From: Bacillota bacterium
GTDB taxonomy: Bacteria > Bacillota > Clostridia > Peptostreptococcales > Anaerovoracaceae
Direction: 5' to 3'
Assembly (NCBI GenBank): GCA_017438285.1
Contig: JAFRVY010000059.1
Span: forward strand, 1-58,916
DNA length: 58,916 bases
Part shown: positions 17,320 to 26,550 of the stretch, in pieces
How the letters are laid out: each line of letters opens with the position of its first letter
How positions within the stretch are numbered: the stretch's first letter is position 1
Program-made: the position numbers and the translations under genes
The notes under the pieces: generated by a model
What the model was told of the DNA's origin: nothing
What the model saw: only the letters and a program-made list of their open reading frames with translations
Databases searched by the model: none

Positions 17320-18123
17320 TTATTTAATATATAAACTAACTGTTCTCCTGCCCCAGGATACTGCCTGCCCTCTGGTCTCAAAGAACAGGTCGATACGGTT
17401 GCCCCTGATGGCACCGCCCGTATCCTCGGCATGCACTGCGCCGTATCCCGGAACGTATCCGTAAGAGCCCATTGCCACAACGCCCCGGTCAACCGCCATG
17501 GTTCCGCGATGCGGCCAGGTTCCCGTCGCGGTTCTGTTGCCTGTGTGAGTATAACCCGTTGCCACGACTGTGATGACTCTGCTGTACTTTTCGCCATTAT
17601 ACGAAACGGCAGTTCCCAATGCGGTTTCCTGGGTAACCGGCTTCTTGATCGTCTTTCGGTCGATCTCCGTACGGCCGGTTTCCTCGCCTCCAAGATAGGT
17701 GACCTTATACGTTACTTTGTCGAGGCCTTTTACCCCCTTGGTTGTCACCTTCTCCTCACCGTCCAAAAGATCCGAAGTATAGTATGTCTTCTTATCAAAA
17801 TCCGTCTTTTCTTCGACCGTCTCCTCTTCGACCTCGTAAAGCTTGATATCCACGTTGGTCCCGTCTTCGAGTCTCGCCGTTTTGCCGGGGGCAACGACAT
17901 CCTTCTTGTCCAGTTTCACGTTCCAGCCTTTGAGCATTTCGTCCACTGAAGACTTCGTCGTCTTATACTCCAAAGACTTGCCGTTGACAGAAACCGTAAT
18001 ATCCTTGAAGCCCACTTCAAAAGCAACCAACAGACCGATCAAAACGAGATTGACCGCGATGGCGCCGGCAAGTACCTTTATGAACGTCTTGTTATTTTTG
18101 AACTTCGTCTTTAGATAATTCAT
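17320..18123 (-). CDS. YabE-like G5/3D-domain cell wall protein
   Basis: 267 residues. One N-terminal membrane anchor (about 15-37), a DUF348 segment starting ITVSVNGKSLEYKT, a G5 domain (about 110-165, EEKVTTKGVKG...GKxTIKKPV pattern) and a C-terminal 3D domain (about 185-267) with MAVDRGVVAMGS and EDTGGAIRGNRIDLFF, whose three conserved aspartates give the name. The family resembles resuscitation-promoting factor-like wall hydrolases, with the 3D domain as the MltA-like catalytic barrel. Its start overlaps the end of the PepV gene by 32 bases, so the two are cotranscribed. Confidence 0.85.
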   Translation of the reverse strand: MNYLKTKFKNNKTFIKVLAGAIAVNLVLIGLLVAFEVGFKDITVSVNGKSLEYKTTKSSVDEMLKGWNVKLDKKDVVAPGKTARLEDGTNVDIKLYEVEEETVEEKTDFDKKTYYTSDLLDGEEKVTTKGVKGLDKVTYKVTYLGGEETGRTEIDRKTIKKPVTQETALGTAVSYNGEKYSRVITVVATGYTHTGNRTATGTWPHRGTMAVDRGVVAMGSYGYVPGYGAVHAEDTGGAIRGNRIDLFFETRGQAVSWGRRTVSLYIK

Positions 18124-19528
18124 AGGCAGCTTCCGCGTATATTCTCGTAAGCTTCATCAGATTCTCTATTGAAATACGTTCGTTCCTCTGGTGGCCAAGT
18201 TCCGCTTCACCCGGGAAACGTGCGCCAAAAGCAACGATGTTGTCCATCGCTCTGGCATATGTACCGCCGCCGATTACCAGCGGTTTGCTCTCCGTATCGC
18301 CAGTGTGCTTGGCATAAACACCCATGAGCGTCTTGACCAGCGGACTGTCGTCACTCACATGCAAAGGCCACTGATGCTTGCCTTTGACAACGCCCATATC
18401 GTAACGCGCCATGACAGTCTCGAGTCCCGCATAGACATCCTCCGCCTCGCAACTTACCGGATACCTCACGTTGATCGTCACCTTGGCGGTCTTTTTATCA
18501 ACATCGATCATGCCGACATTGAACACCAGATCACCTGAGATTTCATCGCTCATAGCGCAGCCGATCGTCTCGCCCTTCAGGTCAAATCCGATAGCGCTGT
18601 TGTAGAAGCTGATGAAATCGGCAACGCCGTCGTTCAGGAAATTGATTCCACCCAGGAAATCCATAAGAATACTGATAGCGTTCTCTCCCTTTTCCGGATG
18701 CGCTCCATGAGCCGAGACTCCGGCAACTGCAATCTCAAAGCTTTTGCCCACGCCTTTGCAGGTGATCTTCCAGCCTTTGTCCTTGCGGGCATTCGCGACC
18801 ATTTCCTTGATGAACTCGTAGCCGCCGCCTGTCGTATCATTGATCACAGCGCGCGCATAGTCCGGCACGGAATTCGGAGCCGTACCGCCTTTGATCGAGG
18901 TCAGCTCGACGCCTTTGCCCTTCGCCTCCGGCAGTTTCTTGATCAGGTCGAAAACCAGGATCCCCATCTCTGCCGAAATAACCGGGAAGTCCGCATCCGG
19001 CGTGAATCCGCAATCCGGCAGATTCGGCACCTGCGACACGTAGTAACGCATGCCCTGCCAGTTCGTCTCCTCATCGAGACCGAGAATCAGACGGATCGTC
19101 TTGTCCGGCTTGTAGCCGCACTGCTGCAAAGCCTTCATTGCATAATAAGAAGCGATGACCGGACCTTTGTCATCCATGGTTCCGCGACCGCAGACGAATC
19201 CGTCGATCACCTCACCGCCATACGGGTCAAAGTCCCAGTTGTCACCTTCCGGAACCACGTCCAGATGTCCGATGATGCCGACGATTCCTGGGCCTTTGCC
19301 CGGAAAGTCGATGTGCCCGCCGAAGTTGTCCGCATTGTATGTTGCAAACCCATCGTTTTCAGCTGTTTCCAGCATCCACTTGAAAGCTTCCTGCACGCCC
19401 GCGCCAAAAGGCTGTGCTCCCGTTTCATCGGCAGCAACGCTGGGCATCGATATAAGTTTAGACAGAGATGAAATCATCTCTGTCTTGTTTTCTTCGATCT
19501 TGTTGTTTACCTGATCCAAAAAATCCAT
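18092..19528 (-). CDS. pepV: Dipeptidase PepV-like, M20 family
   Basis: 478 residues, standard for PepV. Zinc-site motifs are GHLDVVPEGDNW, GRGTMDDKGP (bridging aspartate) and GLDEETNW (catalytic glutamate and metal ligand). The enzyme cleaves dipeptides, including beta-Ala or D-amino acid types, in the cytoplasm, supplying amino acids to a fermenting cell. ATG with GGAG six bases upstream. Followed directly by the overlapping 3D-domain gene. Confidence 0.88.
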   Translation of the reverse strand: MDFLDQVNNKIEENKTEMISSLSKLISMPSVAADETGAQPFGAGVQEAFKWMLETAENDGFATYNADNFGGHIDFPGKGPGIVGIIGHLDVVPEGDNWDFDPYGGEVIDGFVCGRGTMDDKGPVIASYYAMKALQQCGYKPDKTIRLILGLDEETNWQGMRYYVSQVPNLPDCGFTPDADFPVISAEMGILVFDLIKKLPEAKGKGVELTSIKGGTAPNSVPDYARAVINDTTGGGYEFIKEMVANARKDKGWKITCKGVGKSFEIAVAGVSAHGAHPEKGENAISILMDFLGGINFLNDGVADFISFYNSAIGFDLKGETIGCAMSDEISGDLVFNVGMIDVDKKTAKVTINVRYPVSCEAEDVYAGLETVMARYDMGVVKGKHQWPLHVSDDSPLVKTLMGVYAKHTGDTESKPLVIGGGTYARAMDNIVAFGARFPGEAELGHQRNERISIENLMKLTRIYAEAAYELSKDEVQK

Positions 19529-19544
19529 GACCGTCTCCGTCAGT

Positions 19545-19766
19545 TTACATTACAGACTCTACGCTCTTGATCTCCGGATAGCTCTCCTTGAGAATTCTCT
19601 CAACAACGCCCTTGATCGTCATTTGTGCGCCCGGGCATCCTGCGCAGTGTCCCTGAAGTCTTACCTTAACGATACCGTCAACATATTCAACGAATTCGAT
19701 ATCTCCACCGTCTCTCTGCAGGAAAGGTCTGATCTGATCCAATGCTTCCTTGATTTTCTGTTCCAT
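19545..19766 (-). CDS. NifU C-terminal-domain (Nfu-type) iron-sulfur scaffold protein
   Basis: 73 residues covering just the NifU C-terminal domain, with IRPFLQRDGGDIEFVEY and the cluster-binding CAGCPGAQMTI. Such small Nfu proteins carry a [4Fe-4S] cluster between two subunits and hand it to target enzymes. AAAGGAG five or six bases before the ATG. It stands 16 bases ahead of pepV and likely shares its transcript. Confidence 0.9.
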   Translation of the reverse strand: MEQKIKEALDQIRPFLQRDGGDIEFVEYVDGIVKVRLQGHCAGCPGAQMTIKGVVERILKESYPEIKSVESVM

Positions 19767-19798
19767 TATCTTTTCTCCTTTTATATATATTATTTCTA

Positions 19799-21019
19799 TT
19801 ACTCAACTGGATCGATTGTGTAAAGTGTGGTGATCGATCCATTTTCCCACGTACTGATATATGCCGTCTTGACCGGGTCTCCAATACTGCTGAAGTTGAT
19901 CAGCCCGGATGCGCCTTCATACTGGTATTGCGGTCCGGTGAGCAACTTGATGATATCTTCGGAGGTAGCATCTTCCGGCGTTTTGCTGATGACGTCCAGC
20001 GCTAAGCAGTAAGCGTCGTATCCCAGAGCCACGGCGTCTTCAGGCTCTGCCCGCTGGTTGCCGTGCTTCTCCTTGTAGGCCTTTAAGAAGGTCTCCTTCT
20101 CCTTGCTGACGGTAGCCGTCGCCGTGTCTCCATCTGTTGCGAAGAACTGTACGAAGGCCATCATGTCTGATGTCACATTTTTACTCAGCAGACTTGTGAA
20201 ATCCTCCGTTCCCCACTTGGAATCACCCAGGAACTGGATGTCCAGGTCCATGTCAGCGGCCTGATTGATGATATTGGCTGCGTCCGCGATTTCTCCCGTG
20301 ATGATGATCTGCTTGACGCCCTTCTTCTTAGCTTTTGTCAGCTGTTTCGTAAAGTCCTGATCGCCCGCATGGAAATACTCATAGAACGTGATGGCGTCGT
20401 CATCGCCCGTTTCCGCTCTCATCCTGTCAGTAAAGGCTGTCGCCTCAGCCTGCGCCGCATCGTCTCCTGCCGGAGCGAGTACGCCGGCCTGCTTTTGTTT
20501 CCTGTTATTCAGGACGTACTGCGCGAGCAGGTCGCCCTGGTTGGAGTCAACGTAGCAGACCCTGCAGTAATAGTCATAGTCCTTCGTGATCAGCGGATTC
20601 GTGTTAGTGATAGCGATGGTCGGAATCTTCGCCTTCTCTATGGCTTCACAGGCTGACAGAGACAATACGTCGCTGTAGCTTCCCAGAATCACCGTAGGTT
20701 CTCTGGATATCAGCGTGTTGATTGCTGTTTCGGCCGCCTCGATATCGGAGCTGTTATCCGCATAGATGAGCTCGACGATCTTGCCCTGTACCGTCGGATA
20801 CATCTCATGAGCAAGCTCGATTCCCTCTACTTCCGCAGCCGCGCCGGCTTTGTCTGATCCGGACATCGGCTCATATACCCCAATCGCGATTGTGACATCA
20901 TTGTCCTGCGGCTTGTCGATAAAGGCCTTCTTGAAATTATCGAAGGTCGTACAGCCCGACAGCGTGAGCAGCGTGAGTGTGATTACCGTAATAATTGTGA
21001 TTGTCTTTTTGAAATTCAA
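19799..21019 (-). CDS. Branched-chain amino acid-type ABC transporter substrate-binding lipoprotein
   Basis: Periplasmic-binding-protein type I fold, LivJ/Leu-Ile-Val group: GVYEPMSGSDKAGAAAEVEGIELA, VILGSYSDVLSLSA, AITNTNPLIT. The signal ends in the lipobox LSGC, so it is a membrane-anchored receptor. The frame is open to 21082 and an ATG exists at 21049, but the TTG at 21019 has GGGGTG upstream and starts exactly at a classical signal sequence (MNFKKTITIITV), so I prefer it. No LivH/M/F/G permease or ATPase genes are adjacent; it is an orphan binding protein here. Ligand unknown. Confidence 0.8.
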   Translation of the reverse strand: MNFKKTITIITVITLTLLTLSGCTTFDNFKKAFIDKPQDNDVTIAIGVYEPMSGSDKAGAAAEVEGIELAHEMYPTVQGKIVELIYADNSSDIEAAETAINTLISREPTVILGSYSDVLSLSACEAIEKAKIPTIAITNTNPLITKDYDYYCRVCYVDSNQGDLLAQYVLNNRKQKQAGVLAPAGDDAAQAEATAFTDRMRAETGDDDAITFYEYFHAGDQDFTKQLTKAKKKGVKQIIITGEIADAANIINQAADMDLDIQFLGDSKWGTEDFTSLLSKNVTSDMMAFVQFFATDGDTATATVSKEKETFLKAYKEKHGNQRAEPEDAVALGYDAYCLALDVISKTPEDATSEDIIKLLTGPQYQYEGASGLINFSSIGDPVKTAYISTWENGSITTLYTIDPVE

Positions 21020-21088
21020 ATTGTTCACCCCATTATGATGTGCATACATAGTTATTGTACCTTTATTGGCATTAAAAAGCAAACAAAA

Positions 21089-21118
21089 CCGCCTGCCCGA
21101 GAGCTTTCGGGCAAGCGG
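21089..21118 (-). terminator. Terminator of the GntR/ABC operon
   Basis: Stem built from TGCCCGA / TCGGGCA with an outer CCGC / GCGG; followed on the minus strand by TTTTGTTTGC. Confidence 0.75.
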
Positions 21119-21151
21119 CTTTCATTGGAGTATTAATGGTACTCACAAAGG

Positions 21152-22948
21152 TTATTTCCAAAGGTCTTCGTGTTCCTTCAGCCATGCTTTTGTATGCTTT
21201 GCGTCTTTTGGAATCGGTATATCCAGCACGTCTGCAAAGGCTTCTTCGGAATCCTCATCATATGTATTATTGTCCTTGCGAATAATACTTATAACTCCTT
21301 TGTATTGGAAAGCTTTATCGTAGCCGAGCTCCTGGAAGTCCTTTTCCATGGCTTCCTTCAGACCCTCTACATCCTTATTGGAGATCGCATAGAATCCGTC
21401 GTTAGGATCTTCTTCGTCGTAGTCCACACAATAGGTTATGCCTCCCTTTTCAAAGTAATCATCCTTTAGATTGTTCAGGCTGTAAATCTGTTTGAATTCC
21501 TTTGACTCATACAGATCCCCTGCCGCTTTGCGAATGGCCGGATCGAGATCAAAACTGGTCTGATCGCTATCGGGCGGCACATAAAGATTATATGATCTTG
21601 TTACATGCTTACCATTGTTGAGTTCATAAATAATCTTTACGCAGTCGAGCTCTGTCATATCATTTCTTTCCTGGTTGATAAGCGCTTGCTGCAGTGCTAT
21701 TACCGCATTGATGCTTTCTTCACTGCTGAATCCCGGGTAATGCATACCGGCAATTTCTTCGGTATCTTTTGCCTCCTTATAGAAGACACTTTCGCCACGG
21801 AATGTAATCAGGCTATAGTCGCCATCATACGAGTTGAACAACTCGGAATGCGCCGTATCGATGCAGACTGACTTGACTTCAGATGCTTCCGGAACGTATT
21901 TGTTGTACCCCAGCACATCTGCGCTCATGCCCAGCGTCACTGCAAAGGCAAGTCCCAGCGCGATCGCAGCCGGCAGTATATTTCTCTTCGTGAAGATTTT
22001 GGCCGATCTGTCGATCAGGACGCTTCCTACAACGAAGACCGCAAGGCCACCAAGTACCAGGCCGACAATCATGTCTTTGTTAAAGCCGATAGTTGGGTCG
22101 GCCGACAAAATCGTTGCGAAGAACAACCCTGAAAGAATAGCCCCACAGGATACGCAGATCAGGAACAGTAACGCTCTCGTCCATGAGAAGATAAGAGAGT
22201 TTCCGCTTCTCTCAATCGGACGTTTCTTATAAATCAGCCACGCAATTATCAGGAATGCTGCGGTAACCGCCAGATAAGCCAGGCAGATCCATGACCTCGA
22301 AGTTTCACCAATGGCTGCCGTCAATGCATTGGATCTGAGTATGAAATCGAGCAGTCCGCCCTGGGTTTCATATCCTACCAGCAGTGAGTCGCATACTGCG
22401 AGGATCACTACTAAGATCATTGTAAGCACGCCGTTGAAGAACCCTGCATTGAACAGATGCATTAGCGTGTTCCCGCTTATCATCGCCGCAAAGACCGTGA
22501 TCGCAAACATCGCTGCGCAGCAAATGAATGTCACGATAGTCCATGTGATGAAAAGCGCGTTCATACCTACAATGCTCATTATGATACCGTTGATTACTAT
22601 TGGCGCTGCTATCATCAATAGGCCGCTGAGCACATTTGCCACGAACAGCTTACTGCGGCTGATCGGCAGGCTATGTACATAGTTTGCCGCGCTCGGACTT
22701 TGCAGGTACGAGAACACCGTCATTCCGCTGCCAATCGCAAGGATCAGCATACAAGGAACATATCCAACATTTTCATTGAATGAAATCATGCTGAAATCCA
22801 CAAGTCCGTCTCCTGTGCCAAGCAGGACAACCGGAACAAATCCGCTGACCAGGAACAGGAACAAACAGAACGCAGGGACAGTCCAGAATCTTTTGAAATT
22901 GTCTCTTACAATCGTCATTATTTCATTAGATGATGTTGTCGATCTCAT
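21152..22948 (-). CDS. ABC transporter permease with DUF6449-like extracellular domain
   Basis: About 598 residues. Roughly ten to twelve membrane segments in the first ~350 residues, then a soluble C-terminal region of ~230 residues with many charged residues, as in permeases that pair with YtrA-regulated ATPases in Clostridia. I set the start at the ATG at 22948, eight bases after AGGAGG; it overlaps the ATPase gene by 23 bases. Together with the next two genes it forms a GntR-ATPase-permease operon of the type induced by wall-active antibiotics in Bacillus. Substrate unknown. Confidence 0.8.
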   Translation of the reverse strand: MRSTTSSNEIMTIVRDNFKRFWTVPAFCLFLFLVSGFVPVVLLGTGDGLVDFSMISFNENVGYVPCMLILAIGSGMTVFSYLQSPSAANYVHSLPISRSKLFVANVLSGLLMIAAPIVINGIIMSIVGMNALFITWTIVTFICCAAMFAITVFAAMISGNTLMHLFNAGFFNGVLTMILVVILAVCDSLLVGYETQGGLLDFILRSNALTAAIGETSRSWICLAYLAVTAAFLIIAWLIYKKRPIERSGNSLIFSWTRALLFLICVSCGAILSGLFFATILSADPTIGFNKDMIVGLVLGGLAVFVVGSVLIDRSAKIFTKRNILPAAIALGLAFAVTLGMSADVLGYNKYVPEASEVKSVCIDTAHSELFNSYDGDYSLITFRGESVFYKEAKDTEEIAGMHYPGFSSEESINAVIALQQALINQERNDMTELDCVKIIYELNNGKHVTRSYNLYVPPDSDQTSFDLDPAIRKAAGDLYESKEFKQIYSLNNLKDDYFEKGGITYCVDYDEEDPNDGFYAISNKDVEGLKEAMEKDFQELGYDKAFQYKGVISIIRKDNNTYDEDSEEAFADVLDIPIPKDAKHTKAWLKEHEDLWK

Positions 22949-23834
22949 GACTGTCACCTCCTAACTCGTAAATGAATATTTCTTCAAGTGTAAGCGGCAG
23001 CAGATCCAATACAGGTGTATTGTAATCCTGCAGCGTTTCCTGAATCTTTTCGGCGGATTCACATACAATAGCCACGTGTACGGAACCGCGCTTTTCGTGA
23101 TGTATTACCTTCATACCTTCCATGGCTTTTGCGAAGGTATCTTCCTCTTCGTCGAGGAAAGCAACCTGGACTTTGTGCACATCGGTCTTGAGATCCTCAA
23201 GGTCTCTCTCGATGACCATACGGCCTTCGGAGATGATTCCGATGTGGTCACAGTAACCTTCCATCTCACGCAGATTGTGTGATGAAACGAGAACTGTCAT
23301 TTCCCTCTCCGCTACATCGTCTATGATGTACTTCCAGGTCTTTCTTCTGACCAGCGGATCGAGGCCGTCGATAGGTTCGTCCAAAACGAGGTGCTCCGGC
23401 ATTACTGACATCGCCAGGATGAAAGCTGCCTGCTTTCTCATGCCTTTGGAAAGCGATGAGAGTTTGGCTTTGCCGTCCAGATTGTAATCTGCCAGCATGG
23501 TGCGGAATCTGTCCTCATTCCAGTTTTCATAAAGTCCTGCTGTATACGCGCCCATCTCGTTCAGAGTATAGCCGCGATAAGCAAATGGATCATCGGATAC
23601 GTATCCGATTCTTTGTTTTACCTGTTCGTTGTCGTAAACCGTTTCGTCATCGACAGTGATCTCACCGGCATCAAGCATGAGAATGCCCATGATGCTTCTG
23701 ATGATCGTTGTCTTGCCGGCGCCGTTAGTTCCGACCAGGCCATATATTGAACCCCTTTCAACATTTATGCAAAGGCCGTCCAAGGCCTTTGTTCCCTTTT
23801 CGTAACTCTTATCCGCGTTCTGCACACGAATCAT
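22926..23834 (-). CDS. ABC transporter ATP-binding protein (YtrB-like)
   Basis: 302 residues. Walker A GTNGAGKTT, signature LSSLSKGMRKQ, Walker B HLVLDEPIDGLDP and the switch histidine in VSSHNLREM. The signature KGMRKQ form is typical of YtrB-type ATPases. The ATG at 23834 overlaps the stop of the GntR gene in an ATGA; a TTG two codons earlier is less likely. A C-terminal domain of ~80 residues follows the ATPase core. Confidence 0.88.
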   Translation of the reverse strand: MIRVQNADKSYEKGTKALDGLCINVERGSIYGLVGTNGAGKTTIIRSIMGILMLDAGEITVDDETVYDNEQVKQRIGYVSDDPFAYRGYTLNEMGAYTAGLYENWNEDRFRTMLADYNLDGKAKLSSLSKGMRKQAAFILAMSVMPEHLVLDEPIDGLDPLVRRKTWKYIIDDVAEREMTVLVSSHNLREMEGYCDHIGIISEGRMVIERDLEDLKTDVHKVQVAFLDEEEDTFAKAMEGMKVIHHEKRGSVHVAIVCESAEKIQETLQDYNTPVLDLLPLTLEEIFIYELGGDSHEIDNII

Positions 23835-24214
23835 TTCCAATCACCCCTCTCTTCAAAGACTTTGTCGATAATCTCTTTTGCCCTTTCCTTGTCGATTCCC
23901 AGATAGTAGAGTTTGCTGATGCTGTCTCTGACGTAGTTCTCTGCTTCTTTGAGTTCTCTGCTATCGACTGGCATTGACTGGGTGTCCGCCACAAAGGTTC
24001 CCCTGCCTTTGACGGTGAAGATGTATCCCTGCGCTTCTAATGACCGATAGGCCTTGGCCACGGTGTTCGGGTTGACGAGCAGCTGCGACGCCATTTCGCG
24101 CACCGATGGGATTTTGTCGTCCGGCTTGAGCACGCCGGAGACGATCAGTTCTTTCATGTTCTCGATGATCTGATCGCTGATGGCCTTTCGGCTCTTCATA
24201 TCCAGTTCAAACAT
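23831..24214 (-). CDS. GntR family regulator, YtrA subfamily
   Basis: 127 residues: winged helix (about 10-78, with DKIPSVREMASQLLVNPNTVAKAYRSLEAQG) and a short helical tail for dimerisation, which is the YtrA architecture. First gene of the operon with an ABC ATPase and permease. GGAGGGG before the ATG. A palindrome covering its own promoter indicates autorepression. Confidence 0.9.
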   Translation of the reverse strand: MFELDMKSRKAISDQIIENMKELIVSGVLKPDDKIPSVREMASQLLVNPNTVAKAYRSLEAQGYIFTVKGRGTFVADTQSMPVDSRELKEAENYVRDSISKLYYLGIDKERAKEIIDKVFEERGDWK

Positions 24215-24235
24215 AGTGCCCCTCCTTTCGTGTGT

Positions 24236-24265
24236 AGTGTACTACTACACATAGTACACTGTCAA
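24236..24265 (-). promoter_or_regulatory. Promoter and overlapping operator of the YtrA-type operon
   Basis: The inverted repeat AGTGTACTA-N7-TAGTACACT (24236-24260) overlies a promoter on the minus strand: -35 TTGACA (24260-24265), 18-base spacer, -10 TACACT (24236-24241). Binding of a GntR dimer would occlude RNA polymerase. Confidence 0.7.
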
Positions 24266-24305
24266 GCACTTTTTGATTGTCCTTTATTAAGGTTGAGCTG
24301 AGGAA

Positions 24306-24479
24306 CGGTGACCGGCGGCTGGGTCCTCGTCGCAGGCGATCACAATGCTCACTCGCAGAGAATAAAACTCCAGGATAACTCGCACCTATCGGTGCTCAGA
24401 CAATCCTGGAGTTTGTTATTCTCTTTGCTCGTTTCGCATGTTCTCGCGGCTGCTCCTGCGGAAATGCCGTCGGTCACCG
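24306..24479. ncRNA. Long imperfect inverted repeat, candidate rod-like structured RNA
   Basis: The 174-base stretch folds back on itself. The outer arms are CGGTGACCGGCGGC (24306-24319) and GCCGTCGGTCACCG (24466-24479). Short helices follow (CGCAGG/CCTGCG, GCGA/TCGC, ATGC/GCAT), then an inner stem from 24357-24376 with 24403-24424 (around ACTCCAGGAT / ATCCTGGAGT), capped by GCACC-TATC-GGTGC. There is no ORF. On the minus strand an AT-rich -10-like TATATT lies just upstream (about 24505), so transcription from that strand is plausible. Could be a structured small RNA (6S-like rod or another family) or a MITE-like repeat. Confidence 0.5.
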
Positions 24480-24541
24480 CCCCTCGCCCGCCTTAAAAGA
24501 ATATATAATAGTGCTTGGCCGTGAATATGTAACATAAAAAG

Positions 24542-24567
24542 GGAGACCACCTTGATAGGTGGTCTCC
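24542..24567 (-). terminator. Terminator of the rubrerythrin gene
   Basis: Perfect 10-bp stem GGAGACCACC / GGTGGTCTCC with a six-base loop, followed on the minus strand by CTTTTTAT. A second hairpin (AGAGATG / CATCTCT, about 24575-24601) lies between it and the stop codon. Confidence 0.85.
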
Positions 24568-24628
24568 TTGAAAGAGAGATGCAATTGCTTACATCTCTCA
24601 AAAGTCTTGATATTAAAGGCTCTGCGGT

Positions 24629-25171
24629 TTAGCCAAAGTATCTCTTCAGAAGTCCTTCGAATGCCTTGCCGTGTCTGGCTTCGTCTCTAGCCATTTCGTG
24701 TACTGTGTCGTGGATTGCATCCAGACCCAGTTCCTTAGCCTTCTTAGCCAGAGCTGTCTTGCCGGCAGTTGCGCCGCACTCAGCGTCAACTCTCATTTCG
24801 AGGTTCTTCTTAGTTGAGTCAGTTACTACTTCGCCGAGCAGTTCTGCAAACTTAGCAGCGTGTTCTGCTTCTTCGTAAGCAGCCTTTTCCCAGTACAGGC
24901 CGATTTCAGGATATCCTTCTCTGTGAGCAACTCTTGCCATAGCCAGGTACATACCTACCTCTGAGCACTCGCCGTTGAAGTTGTCTCTCAGACCCTGAAT
25001 GATCTCTTCATCAACGCCCTGAGCAACGCCTACTACGTGTTCTGCAGCCCATTCTCTTTCGCCTTCTTCAACCTTGCTGAACTTCTCTGCCGGAACGCCG
25101 CACTGTGGGCACTTTTCCGGAGCAGTGTCGCCTTCATGAGTGTATCCGCATACTGAACATGTCCATTTCAT
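24629..25171 (-). CDS. Reverse-type rubrerythrin (NADH peroxidase)
   Basis: 180 residues. The rubredoxin-like iron site comes first (CSVCGY at 5-10 and CPQCGV at ~21-26), followed by the four-helix di-iron domain with ExxH motifs (EEAEHAAKF and [13 protein letters not shown]). This domain order is that of reverse rubrerythrins, which reduce hydrogen peroxide and help clostridia survive oxygen. ATG with GGAGGAAT. Single-gene unit ending in a strong terminator. Confidence 0.9.
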   Translation of the reverse strand: MKWTCSVCGYTHEGDTAPEKCPQCGVPAEKFSKVEEGEREWAAEHVVGVAQGVDEEIIQGLRDNFNGECSEVGMYLAMARVAHREGYPEIGLYWEKAAYEEAEHAAKFAELLGEVVTDSTKKNLEMRVDAECGATAGKTALAKKAKELGLDAIHDTVHEMARDEARHGKAFEGLLKRYFG

Positions 25172-25268
25172 AATCTGATTCCTCCTTAATTATCTCAATT
25201 GTTAATTCTTATTCGATCTGGTTATATTATACTATTTTAGTCAAGATTAGTCAATACGAATTATCCGC

Positions 25269-26480
25269 CTATACGAAAGCGTATTCTTTCAGTCTTTGGA
25301 AGGCCTCGCGCACCCTCGCATTCGGCAGCGCCAGGTTCATGCGAATCGCATCCGGTCGGTTGAACTGCCGGCCGTCCTGCCACAGAACGCCGACTTCCAC
25401 GCCCCTGCGCAAAAGCTCATCGATGGTCCGGTCATGTGCCTTGAGCCAGTCTCCGCAGTCGAGCAAAAGCATATAGGTCCCCTCCGGCATGGATACATCC
25501 ACGCCTTCGAAGTTGGCTTTGATGAAGTCGACGGCGAAATGCAGGTTCTCCGAAAGCACCAGCCGCAGTTCCTCCAGCCACTCCTCGCTCTCCTCTTTGT
25601 AGCCGCCGATGAGGGCGTACATAGAGAGCACGTTTGGTGCGTTGTACACGGTCAGACTCGACTCGCGTTCGATCCTCGCCCGCAGATAATCGTTGTAGAT
25701 GATGTGGTAGCTTCCCACGAGCCCCGCCAGATTGAAGGTTTTGGACGGCGCATAGAGCGCGACCGTTCGGTTCCTCGCATCGTCCGAAACGCTCTGGCTC
25801 GGGATGTGGGTGTGTCCGTCGAGAATCAGGTCCGACCAGATCTCGTCTGCAACGACATACACATCATTTGCCTCGAACACTGCAAAAGCTGTCTCCAGTT
25901 CCTCTCTCTCCCAGACGCGTCCCGTCGGGTTGTGCGGTGAGCAGAAGATGGCTGTGTGGATGTGATACTTCTTGATCTTGGCGTCCATGTCCTCGTAGTC
26001 CATGCGCCAGATGCCGTCGGCATCTTTTTTGAGCTCGCTTGGAATCAGGTGGTAGCCGACGCGGCCGACTTCCTCAAGGAAGCCAACGTAGGTCGGTGCG
26101 TGCACGAGCACGTTCTCGCCGTCGGAACAGAGAACTCTGAGAGCGCTGAGGACCCCGCCGAGCACGCCGTTCTGATAACCGATATGTTTCTTCTCCAGGC
26201 CTTTGACGCCGTTCCTTTTCTCATGCCAGCGAATAATGCTGTCGTAGTATTCGGGACGCAGGTCGAAGTACCCGAATGCCGGATGTTTCGCACGCTCGAT
26301 GACCGCTTCACAGATTGCCGGCGCCGTCGGGAAGTTCATGTCCGCAACCCACATTGGGATGAGATCGAACCCTTCCTTTATATTGCCTTTCGGCGCGATG
26401 CCGTACGGATCTTCTTCCGGGGCGACTGCGATGGCATCTTTGCCCTTCCTGTTCAGGATACTTGTAAAATCGTATTTCAT
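25269..26480 (-). CDS. MalY/PatB family PLP-dependent aminotransferase / C-S lyase
   Basis: 403 residues from the ATG at 26480 (AGGAAT upstream); the open frame to 26564 lies over the preceding terminator and is not used. Fold-type I aminotransferase of the MalY/PatB group: MWVADMNFPTAPAI, CSPHNPTGRVW, the aspartate in VVADEIWSDLI and the PLP lysine in APSKTFNLAGL. Family members are cystathionine beta-lyases or L-cysteine desulfhydrases. A strong terminator separates it from the lysine cluster, so it is probably not part of that pathway. Confidence 0.87.
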   Translation of the reverse strand: MKYDFTSILNRKGKDAIAVAPEEDPYGIAPKGNIKEGFDLIPMWVADMNFPTAPAICEAVIERAKHPAFGYFDLRPEYYDSIIRWHEKRNGVKGLEKKHIGYQNGVLGGVLSALRVLCSDGENVLVHAPTYVGFLEEVGRVGYHLIPSELKKDADGIWRMDYEDMDAKIKKYHIHTAIFCSPHNPTGRVWEREELETAFAVFEANDVYVVADEIWSDLILDGHTHIPSQSVSDDARNRTVALYAPSKTFNLAGLVGSYHIIYNDYLRARIERESSLTVYNAPNVLSMYALIGGYKEESEEWLEELRLVLSENLHFAVDFIKANFEGVDVSMPEGTYMLLLDCGDWLKAHDRTIDELLRRGVEVGVLWQDGRQFNRPDAIRMNLALPNARVREAFQRLKEYAFV

Positions 26481-26504
26481 AGTCGAACATTCCTTTTTTA
26501 CATC

Positions 26505-26533
26505 AAAAGCCGCGGAATGATCCCGCGGCTTTT
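26505..26533 (-). terminator. Terminator of the kdd-kam-ato operon
   Basis: Perfect 11-bp stem AAAAGCCGCGG / CCGCGGCTTTT with a seven-base loop, 18 bases after the atoA stop. Confidence 0.9.
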
Positions 26534-26550
26534 GTGATTGATAGATCTCG

